The notes under the pieces: model-generated
What the model was told of the DNA's origin: nothing
What the model saw: the letters and a program-made list of their open reading frames with translations, nothing else
Databases searched by the model: none
Made by a program: the position numbers and the translations under genes
Shown: positions 45,454 to 53,742 of the stretch, piece by piece
How positions within the stretch are numbered: position 1 is the first letter of the stretch
How the letters are laid out: each line of letters starts with the position of its first letter
From: Sphingomonas sp. Ag1
GTDB lineage: Bacteria > Pseudomonadota > Alphaproteobacteria > Sphingomonadales > Sphingomonadaceae
Assembly: GCF_000980895.1 (NCBI RefSeq)
Contig: NZ_LAZX01000089.1
Span: 62,001-126,000 of the forward strand
Reading direction: 5' to 3'
Length of the DNA stretch: 64,000 nt

Positions 45454-45984
45454 ATGAACACTGTGCGTATCATTGCTTCGGCCGCTCTCCTGCTGCTTGC
45501 CCCCTCGGTGGCAGCGCAGGGCAAGGGCACCATCCTTGGCCCCTATGCCGCGCGCTGCGCGGCGGGGAATGAGCCGTCGATCCTGGTGAATGTGGTGGGG
45601 CTGAAGAACCGCAACGGGGCGCTGCGCGCCCGCACCTTTGGCGGGGCGACCTCCACCTGGTTCGAGAAGAAGGGCTGGATCACGCGCGTCGAAGTGCCGG
45701 CGCCAAGTTCCGGGCCCGTGCGGATCTGCCTGCCGGTGTCGGCACCCGGCACTTACGCCGTCGACCTGCGGCACGACATGAACGGCAATGGCGAGACCGA
45801 CAAGTCGGACGGCGGCGGCGCGTCGGGCGATCCCAAGGTGACGCTGCTGGACTTCATCCTCGGCCGCAAGCCATCGCCCAAGGTGACGGCGGTGCATGTC
45901 GGCAATGGCGTGACCGAGATTACCGTGACCGCCATGTACCTGCGCAATGGGGCGCTTCGCCCGGTCGAGGGCACGACGCGCTGA
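45454..45984 (+). CDS. DUF2141 exported protein
   Basis: The ATG at 45454 lies after AAGGGGG and gives 176 residues with a signal peptide (IIASAALLLLAPSVAAQ). The mature domain is a beta-sandwich type with LVNVVGLKNRNGALRARTFG and YAVDLRHDMNGNGETDKS. The D-x-N-x-N-x-E-x-D series resembles a calcium-binding loop. DUF2141 proteins are common exported proteins of unknown role, often near carotenoid or envelope genes. It follows the flippase by 31 bases and may be cotranscribed. Confidence 0.82.
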   Translation: MNTVRIIASAALLLLAPSVAAQGKGTILGPYAARCAAGNEPSILVNVVGLKNRNGALRARTFGGATSTWFEKKGWITRVEVPAPSSGPVRICLPVSAPGTYAVDLRHDMNGNGETDKSDGGGASGDPKVTLLDFILGRKPSPKVTAVHVGNGVTEITVTAMYLRNGALRPVEGTTR

Positions 45985-46015
45985 GCGGCAACGCTCGTCC
46001 CCGTCGCGATCATGC

Positions 46016-46519
46016 TCAGGCGGGGGCGAGCTGCCCCTGAAGCGCCGTGATTCGCGCGACCTGCGCGGCGACCGCCTCGCGGACCTGTGCGGAGGCGGCG
46101 GTCAGCGCAGGATATTCGGAGCCCACCGTCACCGCGCGCTCCTGCGCCATGTCGCCGAGCTGGATCGCCAGATCGCCAGTCGAAGAGCGCAGCGAATCCA
46201 GTTCCGCCAGCCCCACCTGCGCATCGAGCCAGCGATCGCTGCCCGCGGCGGCACCACGCGCGCTGCTGACCAGCCGGGCGGCGCGCGTCGCGGCCGCGTC
46301 GAACGCGCTCACCCGTTCTGTCAGCGTGGCCATGACGGTGGCGATCTGTGCGTCGAGCGCGGGGTCCGTCTGCGGCGGCTCGGGCGCGGCGGGTGGCGGT
46401 TCATCGAGGTTCTGCGTTTCGGCGGGCCGGGGAAGCAGCGAGGGATAATCGCCCTGCGCGGTGCACCCGGCAGCGATCAGGAGGAGGGCGAGCGGGGCGG
46501 GGAGGGCACGGAGCAGCAT
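46016..46519 (-). CDS. putative lipoprotein with helical domain
   Basis: This encodes 167 residues. The signal peptide ends in the lipobox LIAAGC, so Cys19 should be lipidated. A Pro-rich linker (DEPPPAAPEPPQTDP) is followed by about 110 residues predicted to be three long Ala-rich helices with heptad-like spacing. It is convergent with the DUF2141 gene. No known family is recognised; the layout (lipid anchor, linker, helical bundle) suggests a periplasmic structural or adaptor protein. Confidence 0.72.
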   Translation of the reverse strand: MLLRALPAPLALLLIAAGCTAQGDYPSLLPRPAETQNLDEPPPAAPEPPQTDPALDAQIATVMATLTERVSAFDAAATRAARLVSSARGAAAGSDRWLDAQVGLAELDSLRSSTGDLAIQLGDMAQERAVTVGSEYPALTAASAQVREAVAAQVARITALQGQLAPA

Positions 46520-46600
46520 GAGAATGTGTTAGGTAGCGAGAAAGTTATGCGCAACGCTCTTGCCTAATCCAAAAGTCGCTTCTATCAGCGCCACTCCAAC

Positions 46601-46677
46601 GCGCCCGTAGCTCAGCTGGATAGAGCATCAGACTACGAATCTGAGGGTCGGACGTTCGAATCGTTCCGGGCGCGCCA
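46601..46677 (+). tRNA. tRNA-Arg (anticodon ACG), copy 1
   Basis: This 77-base gene includes CCA. The acceptor GCGCCCG pairs with CGGGCGC, the D-arm has AGCTCAGCTGGATAGAGC, the anticodon stem CAGA/TCTG encloses CTACGAA with ACG, and the T-arm has GTTCGAATC. A first-position A would be edited to inosine by TadA to read CGN codons. Confidence 0.95.
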
Positions 46678-46699
46678 TTATTTACAGCACAAGTTCCAC

Positions 46700-46776
46700 G
46701 CGCCCGTAGCTCAGCTGGATAGAGCATCAGACTACGAATCTGAGGGTCGGACGTTCGAATCGTTCCGGGCGCGCCA
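46700..46776 (+). tRNA. tRNA-Arg (anticodon ACG), copy 2
   Basis: This is identical over all 77 bases to the first copy, which ends 22 bases upstream. The intervening sequence (ATTTACAGCACAAGTTCC) is not conserved with the flanks, so the gene was duplicated as a unit. CTTCC follows directly; no clear terminator is seen. Confidence 0.95.
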
Positions 46777-46946
46777 CTTCCCTGATGGGGAGTTTGGATG
46801 GAAACACGCTGACCGCGCCGCTGCGCCACCTTTCCCGTCGCTGTTTACCTGCTGAGGGGCGCCATGCCTCTTCTCGTCGCGCTGCCGCTTTGCCAAAGCC
46901 GCTTCGGGCGCCCGCGTGGCGGCAACAGAAAGGGAGAGCGGCGAGG

Positions 46947-47402
46947 ATGAGTGCGGATGGCGTGGGACGCGGCAGGACAGATGGCGGCCCGATCCTGAGC
47001 GTGGAGGAATTGCGCACGCTGCTGGCCGGTGCCTTCCCGGGGCGGGCAGGCGAGGGCGGGACGGTCGAGGTGCTTGGCCCCGGAACCGCGCGCATGATCC
47101 TCGATCCGCTGCCGGCGATGGCGCGGCCGGGCAACATCGTCTCCGGCCCGACGCTGATGACGCTGGCCGATCATGTCGCCTATGCGGTGATCCTGGCGCA
47201 CACCGGACCGATGCTGATGGCGGTTACGCACACCCTGACCATGAGCTTCCTGCGCGCTTGCCGGTTCGAGCGGATCGTCGCGGATGCCACCATCCTGAAG
47301 ATGGGGCGCCGGCTGGTCACTGTCGATGTCCGGATCTGGCAGGGAAGCGAGGCCGGGATCGTGGCGCAGGCGACCGTGGGTTATACGCTGCCGTCAGGAT
47401 GA
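46947..47402 (+). CDS. PaaI-type hotdog thioesterase
   Basis: This is a single hotdog-fold protein of 151 residues. The ATG at 46947 follows GGGAGAG and GAGG. Conserved features are GNIVSGPTLMTLADHVAYAVI, with the catalytic acid in the long central helix, and the strands LTMSFLRAC and VTVDVRIWQG. It belongs to the PaaI/YdiI branch that hydrolyses acyl-CoA thioesters; the substrate is unknown. It lies downstream of the twin tRNA-Arg genes. Confidence 0.85.
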   Translation: MSADGVGRGRTDGGPILSVEELRTLLAGAFPGRAGEGGTVEVLGPGTARMILDPLPAMARPGNIVSGPTLMTLADHVAYAVILAHTGPMLMAVTHTLTMSFLRACRFERIVADATILKMGRRLVTVDVRIWQGSEAGIVAQATVGYTLPSG

Positions 47403-47465
47403 ACGACGCGAAGCCGCCGCGGCTGTCCCGGAGGGCGACCGCCGCGGCGGCGGGAGAGACGAGGA

Positions 47466-48155
47466 TCAGAGGCGGAGGCCGAGGCCGACGCCGAAGACCA
47501 AAGGATCCACGTTCAACCGCACGCGCTGCGTACCGGCGGCTGCGGTATCCAGCCGGGCGGTCGTATCAATGTCGATATATTTGACGTCGAGGTTCAGGAA
47601 CACCTTGCGCGACAGGTCGATGTCGATGCCAGCCTGGGCGGCCCAGCCGACGCTGTCCTTCATGTGCACGCGGGTGCGCCCGACTGCTGCCTCCAGCGCG
47701 GGCGAGGCCTTTTCGTTCCAGAAGATCGTGTAGTTGATCCCCGCGCCGACATAGGGCCGCACGGTGGAGCGCGGCATGAAGTGATATTGCATGGTCAGCG
47801 TCGGCGGCAGCACCCAGGTGGAGGCCAGGCGGCCGATACCGCCGGTGGTGCCGGTGCGACCGTCGGCATGATGCTTCGTCGTGGAAGCGATCAGTTCGAA
47901 ACCGATATTGTCGGTCGCCATATAGGTGAGGTCGAGTTCGGGCATGACGCTGTTGTCGATCCGCACCTTCTCTCCCGGGAAGGCGGGCAGGATGCTGCCG
48001 GAGCGCTCATTGGGCGCAACCGTGATGGCGCGGGCGCGCAGCAGCACGTCGCCGGCGCGCGTTTCGACCCGCGCCGCATCGTCCTGCGCCGCGGCGGGCA
48101 TGGCAGCCACGCCGGCAACCATGACACCCAGCGCCGCGACCAACCGCTTCTTCAT
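47466..48155 (-). CDS. ompW: OmpW family outer-membrane protein
   Basis: OmpW forms an eight-stranded outer-membrane barrel with a narrow hydrophobic channel. From the ATG 48153-48155 the protein has 229 residues with a signal peptide (KKRLVAALGVMVAGVAAMPAAAQ). Family blocks are VMPELDLTYMATDNIGFELIA, LPPTLTMQYHF, RPYVGAGINYTIFW and the terminal FGVGLGLRL ending in Leu. AGGGG lies 8 bases upstream of this ATG. OmpW genes are often oxygen- and FNR-controlled elsewhere, which fits the FNR-type boxes in the gap shared with hemN. Confidence 0.9.
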   Translation of the reverse strand: MKKRLVAALGVMVAGVAAMPAAAQDDAARVETRAGDVLLRARAITVAPNERSGSILPAFPGEKVRIDNSVMPELDLTYMATDNIGFELIASTTKHHADGRTGTTGGIGRLASTWVLPPTLTMQYHFMPRSTVRPYVGAGINYTIFWNEKASPALEAAVGRTRVHMKDSVGWAAQAGIDIDLSRKVFLNLDVKYIDIDTTARLDTAAAGTQRVRLNVDPLVFGVGLGLRL

Positions 48156-48220
48156 CGTCATTCCCCTTTGCATCTTTGTTCGGAATGCGACCGGGGTAGG
48201 CGCGCCGGCGGGGGTCGGCG

Positions 48221-48234
48221 TTGATCGGCGCCAA
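48221..48234. promoter_or_regulatory. weak second FNR-like half site
   Basis: TTGATCGGCGCCAA has a perfect left half (TTGAT) and a degenerate right half (GCCAA instead of ATCAA). It is 8 bases from the better box on the ompW side. Confidence 0.35.
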
Positions 48235-48242
48235 GCAAGTTT

Positions 48243-48256
48243 TTGACCGCGATCAA
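48243..48256. promoter_or_regulatory. FNR-type box between ompW and hemN
   Basis: TTGACCGCGATCAA differs from the TTGAT-N4-ATCAA consensus at one base. It lies between the divergent ompW and hemN genes; its centre is 41 bases before the hemN ATG and about 95 before that of ompW. A hemN start at TTG 48243 would lie inside the box and is therefore unlikely. Confidence 0.8.
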
Positions 48257-48290
48257 GGATGCGCCACTGGCCGTGCCCCACGCGGTTGGC

Positions 48291-49616
48291 ATGTGGACCT
48301 ACCATCCCGACCTGCTCGCCCGCGCGGTGCCGCGCTATACCAGCTATCCGACGGCGGCCGAATTCGGCGACACGGTGGGTAGCGAGGACATGGCCGTGGC
48401 GCTTGACCGGGTCGCGCCGGACGAGGCGATCTCGCTTTATCTCCACATCCCATATTGCCGGGAAATCTGCTGGTATTGCGGGTGCAACACGGGCGCGGCG
48501 AACCGCAGCGCGCGGCTGTCCAACTATCTGGCGCGGCTGGGCGAGGAGATTGCGCTGGTCGCGCGCCGGCTGGACGGACGCGGACGGGTAGGGCGCATCG
48601 CCTTCGGCGGGGGCAGCCCCAACGCCCTACCCCCGCACGCCTTTGCTAATCTGGCCGCGCAGGTCCGTGACGCCTTTCAGTGCGATGACGACACGATCGT
48701 CTCGGTCGAAATCGATCCGCGCGGCTTCGGCGCGGGATGGGCACGGGTGCTACGCGGCGCGCAGGTCACGCGGGCGAGCCTGGGCGTGCAGACGTTCGAC
48801 CCCGCGATTCAGGCCGCGATCGGCCGGGTGCAGCCCGAAGCGGAGATCCGTGAGGCCGTCGCGATCCTGCGCGCGGCCGGCGTGTCATCGATCAACTTCG
48901 ACCTGATGTACGGCCTGCCGGCACAAGACGATGACAGTTTGCGCGCGACGCTGGCCACGGCGCTGACGATGGCGCCGGATCGGCTGGCGGTATTCGGCTA
49001 CGCCCATGTGCCGCACATGATCGCGCGGCAGCGGCGGATCGACGCCACGTTGCTGCCCGACGCGGCGGCACGGTTTCGGCATGCGGCACTGGCGCATGAG
49101 ACACTGACCGGGGCGGGGTATCGCGCGGTCGGTTTCGATCATTTCGCGCGGCCGGACGACGCGCTGGCGCAGGCGGCGGCCGCGGGCACACTGCGGCGCA
49201 ATTTCCAGGGCTTTACCGAGGATCCGGCGGAAACGCTGGTTGGGCTGGGCGCGAGCGCGATCAGCGAATTTCCCGATCGTCTGCTGCAGAATGAAAAGAA
49301 CACCGGCCGCTATCACATGGCGATCGGCAGCGGGCGCTTCGCGGTCACACGCGGGCTGCGGCGCAGCGCCGAGGACCGGCTCCGCGGACGGGCGATCGAA
49401 GCGATCCTGACGCGTGGCGAAGCCGACCTGTCGGGGGTGCCGCAACTGGGAACGGTTCATTCGCGGCTGGCGCCGTTCGTCGCGCACGGGCTGGTCCGCT
49501 GGGACGGCGAGCGCCTGCTGCTGCAGGACGACGCCCGCCCCTATGCGCGGGTGATCGCGGCGACGCTGGACGCCTATCGCGGTGAGGAACCCGCGCGCTT
49601 CAGCAGCGCCGTCTGA
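48291..49616 (+). CDS. hemN: oxygen-independent coproporphyrinogen III oxidase
   Basis: HemN is a radical SAM enzyme that makes protoporphyrinogen IX without oxygen. From the ATG at 48291 it is 441 residues. The cluster motif is HIPYCREICWYCGCN, including the C-G-C-N extension that marks true HemN rather than HemW. FGGGSPNALPP is the second SAM contact, and the C-terminal domain has GLGASAISEFPD. The gene sits under an FNR-type box and 5 bases ahead of an FNR-family regulator, so haem supply without oxygen and the sensor are coexpressed. Confidence 0.95.
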   Translation: MWTYHPDLLARAVPRYTSYPTAAEFGDTVGSEDMAVALDRVAPDEAISLYLHIPYCREICWYCGCNTGAANRSARLSNYLARLGEEIALVARRLDGRGRVGRIAFGGGSPNALPPHAFANLAAQVRDAFQCDDDTIVSVEIDPRGFGAGWARVLRGAQVTRASLGVQTFDPAIQAAIGRVQPEAEIREAVAILRAAGVSSINFDLMYGLPAQDDDSLRATLATALTMAPDRLAVFGYAHVPHMIARQRRIDATLLPDAAARFRHAALAHETLTGAGYRAVGFDHFARPDDALAQAAAAGTLRRNFQGFTEDPAETLVGLGASAISEFPDRLLQNEKNTGRYHMAIGSGRFAVTRGLRRSAEDRLRGRAIEAILTRGEADLSGVPQLGTVHSRLAPFVAHGLVRWDGERLLLQDDARPYARVIAATLDAYRGEEPARFSSAV

Positions 49617-49621
49617 GCCCC

Positions 49622-50323
49622 ATGCCGATCGCCGCCAACGATCCCGGCTGCGCCCCGCCACGCTGCGCCGCCTGTGCCGCGCGCGACACGTCGGTGTGCG
49701 CGAGCTTTGCCGATCGGGAGCTGACTGCGTTGCACGGCATCGGCCGCCGGCGCATGCTGAAGGCCGGCCACGTGCTGATCTGGGCGGGTGATCCGGCGGC
49801 GGTCTGCGCCAATCTGGTTTCCGGCGTGCTGAAGGTCGTGCGCGAGGATCCGGACGGGCGGGCGCAGATCGTCGGCCTGTTGTTTCCCGGCGATTTCGTC
49901 GGCGAATTGTTCGTCGAACAGGCGCGCGAGACGGTGGTGGCGCTGGTCGATGCCGATCTGTGCCTTTACTCGCGCCGTGCGCTGGAGCCGGTACTGGCGG
50001 CCCAGCCGGGTGCCGAGGGGCTGTTGCTGCGCCGCGCGCTGGGGACGCTGGCCGAGGCGCGGCGCTGGATGCTGATGCTGGGGCGAAGGCACGCGCCGGA
50101 GAAGGTCGCCGCCTTCCTGCTCGACATGCATCGCCGACTGGGCGTGGGTGACCGCGTGGACCTGCCGATGGGGCGCGGCGCGGTGGGTGAGGTGCTGGGC
50201 CTGACGATCGAGACGGTTAGCCGGCAGATGACGGCGCTAAAGGCCGCCGGGCTCATCGCGCTGCCGGGCGGGCGGCAGGTGCGGCTGCTCGACCGCGCGG
50301 CGCTCGCCCGTATCGCTGGGTGA
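49622..50323 (+). CDS. Crp/Fnr regulator with FNR-type cluster cysteines (first copy)
   Basis: This 233-residue oxygen-sensor type regulator (FnrL-like) has cysteines at 15, 18 and 26 (C-x2-C-x7-C) and a fourth at 114 in ADLCLYSRRA, the positions expected for a [4Fe-4S] cluster. The cNMP-binding-like barrel runs to about 130, followed by the long dimer helix. The HTH GLTIETVSRQMTALKAAGLI holds E-T-V-S-R, which reads TTGAT-type half sites. The gene starts 5 bases after hemN and is almost certainly cotranscribed. It is convergent with cydC. Confidence 0.93.
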   Translation: MPIAANDPGCAPPRCAACAARDTSVCASFADRELTALHGIGRRRMLKAGHVLIWAGDPAAVCANLVSGVLKVVREDPDGRAQIVGLLFPGDFVGELFVEQARETVVALVDADLCLYSRRALEPVLAAQPGAEGLLLRRALGTLAEARRWMLMLGRRHAPEKVAAFLLDMHRRLGVGDRVDLPMGRGAVGEVLGLTIETVSRQMTALKAAGLIALPGGRQVRLLDRAALARIAG

Positions 50324-50328
50324 CCGGA

Positions 50329-51966
50329 TCAGGCAGCGAGTTGCGGCAGCGGGTGATCGCCGGCGAGAAGATCGATCCGGCGCTGGCAGGTGGCGACCAT
50401 CGCGGGCCGATGGCTGACCAGCAGGAGCCCCTGACCGGTGCGATTCAGCCGCTGCGCCAGCCGCGCGGCCACCAGCTGTTCGGTCGCCGCGTCCAGCCCT
50501 TCGCTCGGTTCGTCGAGCAACAGCCAGGGCGCCGCGCTCGCATAAGCGCGGGCGAGGGCGAGCCGCCGGCGCTCACCGCCGGATAGCCGCGCGCCATTCT
50601 CACCGACCCATCCGTCGAGCCCGCCGAGCGCGCGCACGCGATCGTCGATCGCGGCATCGTGCAGCGCCTGCCACAGCGCGTCGTCGGACAGCGCCGGATC
50701 GGCGAGCAGCAGATTGTCGCGCACAGTGCCCGAGAGCAGGGCGGCATCTTGCGGCGCCCAGCCGAAGCAGCGGCGGCGAATGACGGGATCGATCTGTGCC
50801 GCGTCATGCCCATGGAGCGCCATGCTGCCCGGCGCGGGATCTCGCAGGCCGAGCAGCGTTTCGAGCAGCGTCGTCTTGCCGGCGCCCGACGGGCCGACCA
50901 ACGCGACACGCTCGCCGGGACGAAGGACGGCGCTGCACGGGCTGGCGAGGGTGAGTGTCGGCGCGGCGACAAGCGCAGTGGCCGGGGCAGGGGCAGGGGC
51001 AGGGGCGATCTGCGCGGAAGCATTCTCCAGGATGGCGTCGAGCCGGACCTCTGCCTCACGCACGCGTCCCTGCTCGACCAGGGCGCGCAGCAGCGGCCCC
51101 AGGCCATCGATCGTCATCGCTGCGGCCAAGGCCGCCATTGCCGCGATCGGCGCGCCGGCGGGGGCGGCAAGGAACAGCGCGCTGGCGGCGGCCAGGCCGA
51201 TCCCACCCGCGTGAAGCCATTCGAACCAGCCTGCCGCTTCGGTATGCCGGCGATGCGCATGACCCAGTGCGCGCGCCTCCACGGTGATCCGGTCTGCGGC
51301 CCAATCCTCCAGCCCGAAGCAGCGAAGCTCCGGCGCGGCATCGACCAGCCGGGCGACTTCCTCGCGCAGCGCGCCGGCCGCCTGCTGAACCGCGCGGCCC
51401 GGCGCATCCATGCGGCGGGACAATAGCGCGCCGATCACCAAGGTCGCTGCGGCGCAAGACAGTGTCGCCAGCGCGGCGGGGATACCGCCGAGGATTACCA
51501 AACAGCCGCCCGCGCCGATTGCGGCGGCGATGCCCCCGGGTGCCGATAGGCGGACGAAGCGGGTCTCGATCGCGCCGACATCATCGACGAGGCGTGCGGT
51601 CGCTTCTCCGGTCCCGAGCGCCATCGCGCGGTGGACCGGCGCGGCGGCCAGCGCACGGTACAAGGCGGGCCGGATGCGTGCGAGCGCGCCGAACGCCGCC
51701 TCGTGGCTGGCCAGCCGCTCACCATAGCGCGCGCCGGTCCGGACAATCGCGAGCAGGCGGATGCCGGCGGATGGCAGCATGTAGTTGAAGGCCAGCGCCA
51801 CCGCCGGCCCCGCTGCGCCGGCAATCGCGGCGGCGGTGATGAACCAGCCCGACAGGCCCAGGAGAACGACCGAGGCCGCGGCGACCAGCGCGGCAAAGAG
51901 TGATGCGCGCAGCAGCAGGCGATGCTGGGCGCGACGTTCGGCGGCGATCAGTGTGGCGAGGGTCAC
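50329..51966 (-). CDS. cydC: thiol reductant ABC exporter, CydC
   Basis: CydC forms with CydD an ABC protein needed for assembly of bd oxidase through thiol and haem handling in the periplasm. The 545 residues have six membrane spans in residues 1-300. The ATPase part has Walker A VGPSGAGKTTLLETLLGL, signature LSGGERRRLALARAY and Walker B WLLLDEPSEGLD. The N-terminal helix GLSGWFITAAAIAG is CydC-like. Its ATG overlaps the cydD stop by 4 bases (ATGA), so translation is coupled. Confidence 0.92.
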   Translation of the reverse strand: MTLATLIAAERRAQHRLLLRASLFAALVAAASVVLLGLSGWFITAAAIAGAAGPAVALAFNYMLPSAGIRLLAIVRTGARYGERLASHEAAFGALARIRPALYRALAAAPVHRAMALGTGEATARLVDDVGAIETRFVRLSAPGGIAAAIGAGGCLVILGGIPAALATLSCAAATLVIGALLSRRMDAPGRAVQQAAGALREEVARLVDAAPELRCFGLEDWAADRITVEARALGHAHRRHTEAAGWFEWLHAGGIGLAAASALFLAAPAGAPIAAMAALAAAMTIDGLGPLLRALVEQGRVREAEVRLDAILENASAQIAPAPAPAPATALVAAPTLTLASPCSAVLRPGERVALVGPSGAGKTTLLETLLGLRDPAPGSMALHGHDAAQIDPVIRRRCFGWAPQDAALLSGTVRDNLLLADPALSDDALWQALHDAAIDDRVRALGGLDGWVGENGARLSGGERRRLALARAYASAAPWLLLDEPSEGLDAATEQLVAARLAQRLNRTGQGLLLVSHRPAMVATCQRRIDLLAGDHPLPQLAA

Positions 51967-53618
51967 TGGCTGTCTCCGAGGCGGACGACCTGGTCGGCGA
52001 TGGCGGCAAGGCGCTCGCTATGGGTGGCGAGGAGGGTGGTGCGTCCACGGCACGCGCCGGCGATGGTGGCGATCAGCGCGGTTTCGCTGGCGTGATCGAG
52101 ATGCGCGGTCGGCTCGTCCAGCAGCAGCAACGGCGCCGGCTTCAGCAGCGCGCGGGCGAGTGCGATCCGACGTCGTTCGCCGCCCGACAGCCCGCTGCCG
52201 CGCGAATCGATTTCGCTGTCCAGCCCCGCCGGGCGGCGTGCCAGCATCGGTCCAAGCCCCGCGCCCTCGACCGCGGCGTCGAGATCGCGGGGCGTCGCTT
52301 TCGGATTGGCCAGCAGCAGATTGTCGCGGATCGTGCCGGCGAGCAGCAGCGGGTGCTGCCCGGCCCAGCTGGCGAGCGGCGCGATCGTCCCCATCGTGTC
52401 GAGCGGCACGCCGTCCACCAGCACCGTGCCGCTTTCCATCGGCGCGAGGCCGAGCAGCAGGTGGAGCAGGCTCGACTTGCCGCTGCCCGACGGGCCGACC
52501 AGCGCGATCGTCTGTCCGGGCGCGGCGGTGAAGGAGAGGTTGGCGACCGCTGGGCGGTCGCTGTCGGGATAGCGGATCGTCACATCGTGGAAGGCGAGTG
52601 CGGGCTGGGCGGAAATCGGCCGCGGGCGCGCCGGGGCGAGCGGGGCGGGGAGCGTCATCAACCGCTCCGCTGCGGTCTCGGCCGACTGCTTGTCGTGATA
52701 GGCGGCGGCGAGGCGGCGCATCGGACCATAGAATTCGGGTGCCAGCGCCAGCACGAAGAAGGCCCGGCCGAGATCGAGCTGTTCGGGCACGGGGAAGGGG
52801 AGTTGGCCGAGCAGGTTGAAGCCGCAATAGACCGCGACCAGCGCCACTGATAGCGCGGCGAAGAATTCGAGCGCCGCGGAGGACAGGAAGGCGACCCGCA
52901 GCACACGCATCGTTCGTTTGGCGAGCTCGTCCGCCGCTTCGCCCAGCGCATTCGCCTCGCGCTGCTCCGCCCCGAAGGCGAGCACCACCGGCAGGGCGCG
53001 CACGCGATCCGCAAAGCGGCCGGAAAGGCGCGACAAGGCGACGAACTGGCGGCGCGATTCATCCGCCGCGGCGCCGCCGGCGAGCGCCATTGCGATGACG
53101 AAGGGGATCAGCGTGCCGAGCAGGATCGCCGCCGATACCGGGCTGGCGATGGCGGTGGCGGCCAGTACCAGTAGGGGCGCCAGCCCGGCCGCGCGTCGCG
53201 CCGGGAGGAAGCGGGCGACATAGCCGTCGAGCGCCTCCACCTCGTCAACCGCGGCAGTGATCCAGCCGCCCATGGTGGTGGCGCCACCCGGCGCGCGGTG
53301 AAGCGCGGCCTCCACCACGCGGCGGCGCACCTGCGCCTTCGACCGCTCGGCCGCAGCGGCGCCGATCTGCGCCGATGCCATGGCGAACAGCCCGCGCGCC
53401 GCGCCGGTCACCGCGACCAGCGCCGCCCAGGGGAGGACGGCGGTGAGGCCATCCGGTACTGCGACGACGCCGCCCGCGAGGCCGGCGGCAAAGCCGATGG
53501 CGGCGAGCGTATCCAGCAGCAGCACGGCACCGGCAGCGCCCGCGCCCGTGCCGGCCGCGGCGGTGAGCCACCGGCCGCGCGCACGGGCCATGGCCTTTGT
53601 CGATGGGATCGCAGTCAT
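51963..53618 (-). CDS. cydD: thiol reductant ABC exporter, CydD
   Basis: This is the CydD half of the exporter, 551 residues from the ATG 53616-53618. A longer frame to 53666 begins inside the FNR-type box and is unlikely. The membrane part spans residues 20-290. Walker A is VGPSGSGKSSLLHLLLGL, the signature is LSGGERRRIALARAL and Walker B is LLLLDEPTAHLD. PVPEQLDLGRAFFVLALAPEF is the CydD stretch before the nucleotide domain. It is divergent from cydA across a 124-base gap with one box. Confidence 0.93.
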   Translation of the reverse strand: MTAIPSTKAMARARGRWLTAAAGTGAGAAGAVLLLDTLAAIGFAAGLAGGVVAVPDGLTAVLPWAALVAVTGAARGLFAMASAQIGAAAAERSKAQVRRRVVEAALHRAPGGATTMGGWITAAVDEVEALDGYVARFLPARRAAGLAPLLVLAATAIASPVSAAILLGTLIPFVIAMALAGGAAADESRRQFVALSRLSGRFADRVRALPVVLAFGAEQREANALGEAADELAKRTMRVLRVAFLSSAALEFFAALSVALVAVYCGFNLLGQLPFPVPEQLDLGRAFFVLALAPEFYGPMRRLAAAYHDKQSAETAAERLMTLPAPLAPARPRPISAQPALAFHDVTIRYPDSDRPAVANLSFTAAPGQTIALVGPSGSGKSSLLHLLLGLAPMESGTVLVDGVPLDTMGTIAPLASWAGQHPLLLAGTIRDNLLLANPKATPRDLDAAVEGAGLGPMLARRPAGLDSEIDSRGSGLSGGERRRIALARALLKPAPLLLLDEPTAHLDHASETALIATIAGACRGRTTLLATHSERLAAIADQVVRLGDSQ

Positions 53619-53652
53619 GCACGGCAGGTCGCTGCGAAACAGCGCCAGGTCT

Positions 53653-53666
53653 TTGACCACGGTCAA
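53653..53666. promoter_or_regulatory. FNR-type box between cydD and cydA
   Basis: TTGACCACGGTCAA is a symmetric variant of TTGAT-N4-ATCAA. Its centre is about 83 bases before the cydA ATG, and CCTACC lies near the expected -10 position for a site centred at -41.5. It is also placed to act on cydDC. Confidence 0.85.
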
Positions 53667-53742
53667 TGTTGCGCGTGCGGCCCGGGCCTACCGCGCGGCC
53701 ATCCAGGGGCCGGACGTGCGGCCCCACGGGGGAGACATTTCA

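Noticed and set aside
46545..46829. 94-codon minus-strand frame with a repeated G-T-I-R-T-S-D-P-Q-I-R-S-L peptide
   Set aside because: This is the reverse-strand translation of the two identical tRNA-Arg genes, a well-known false protein.
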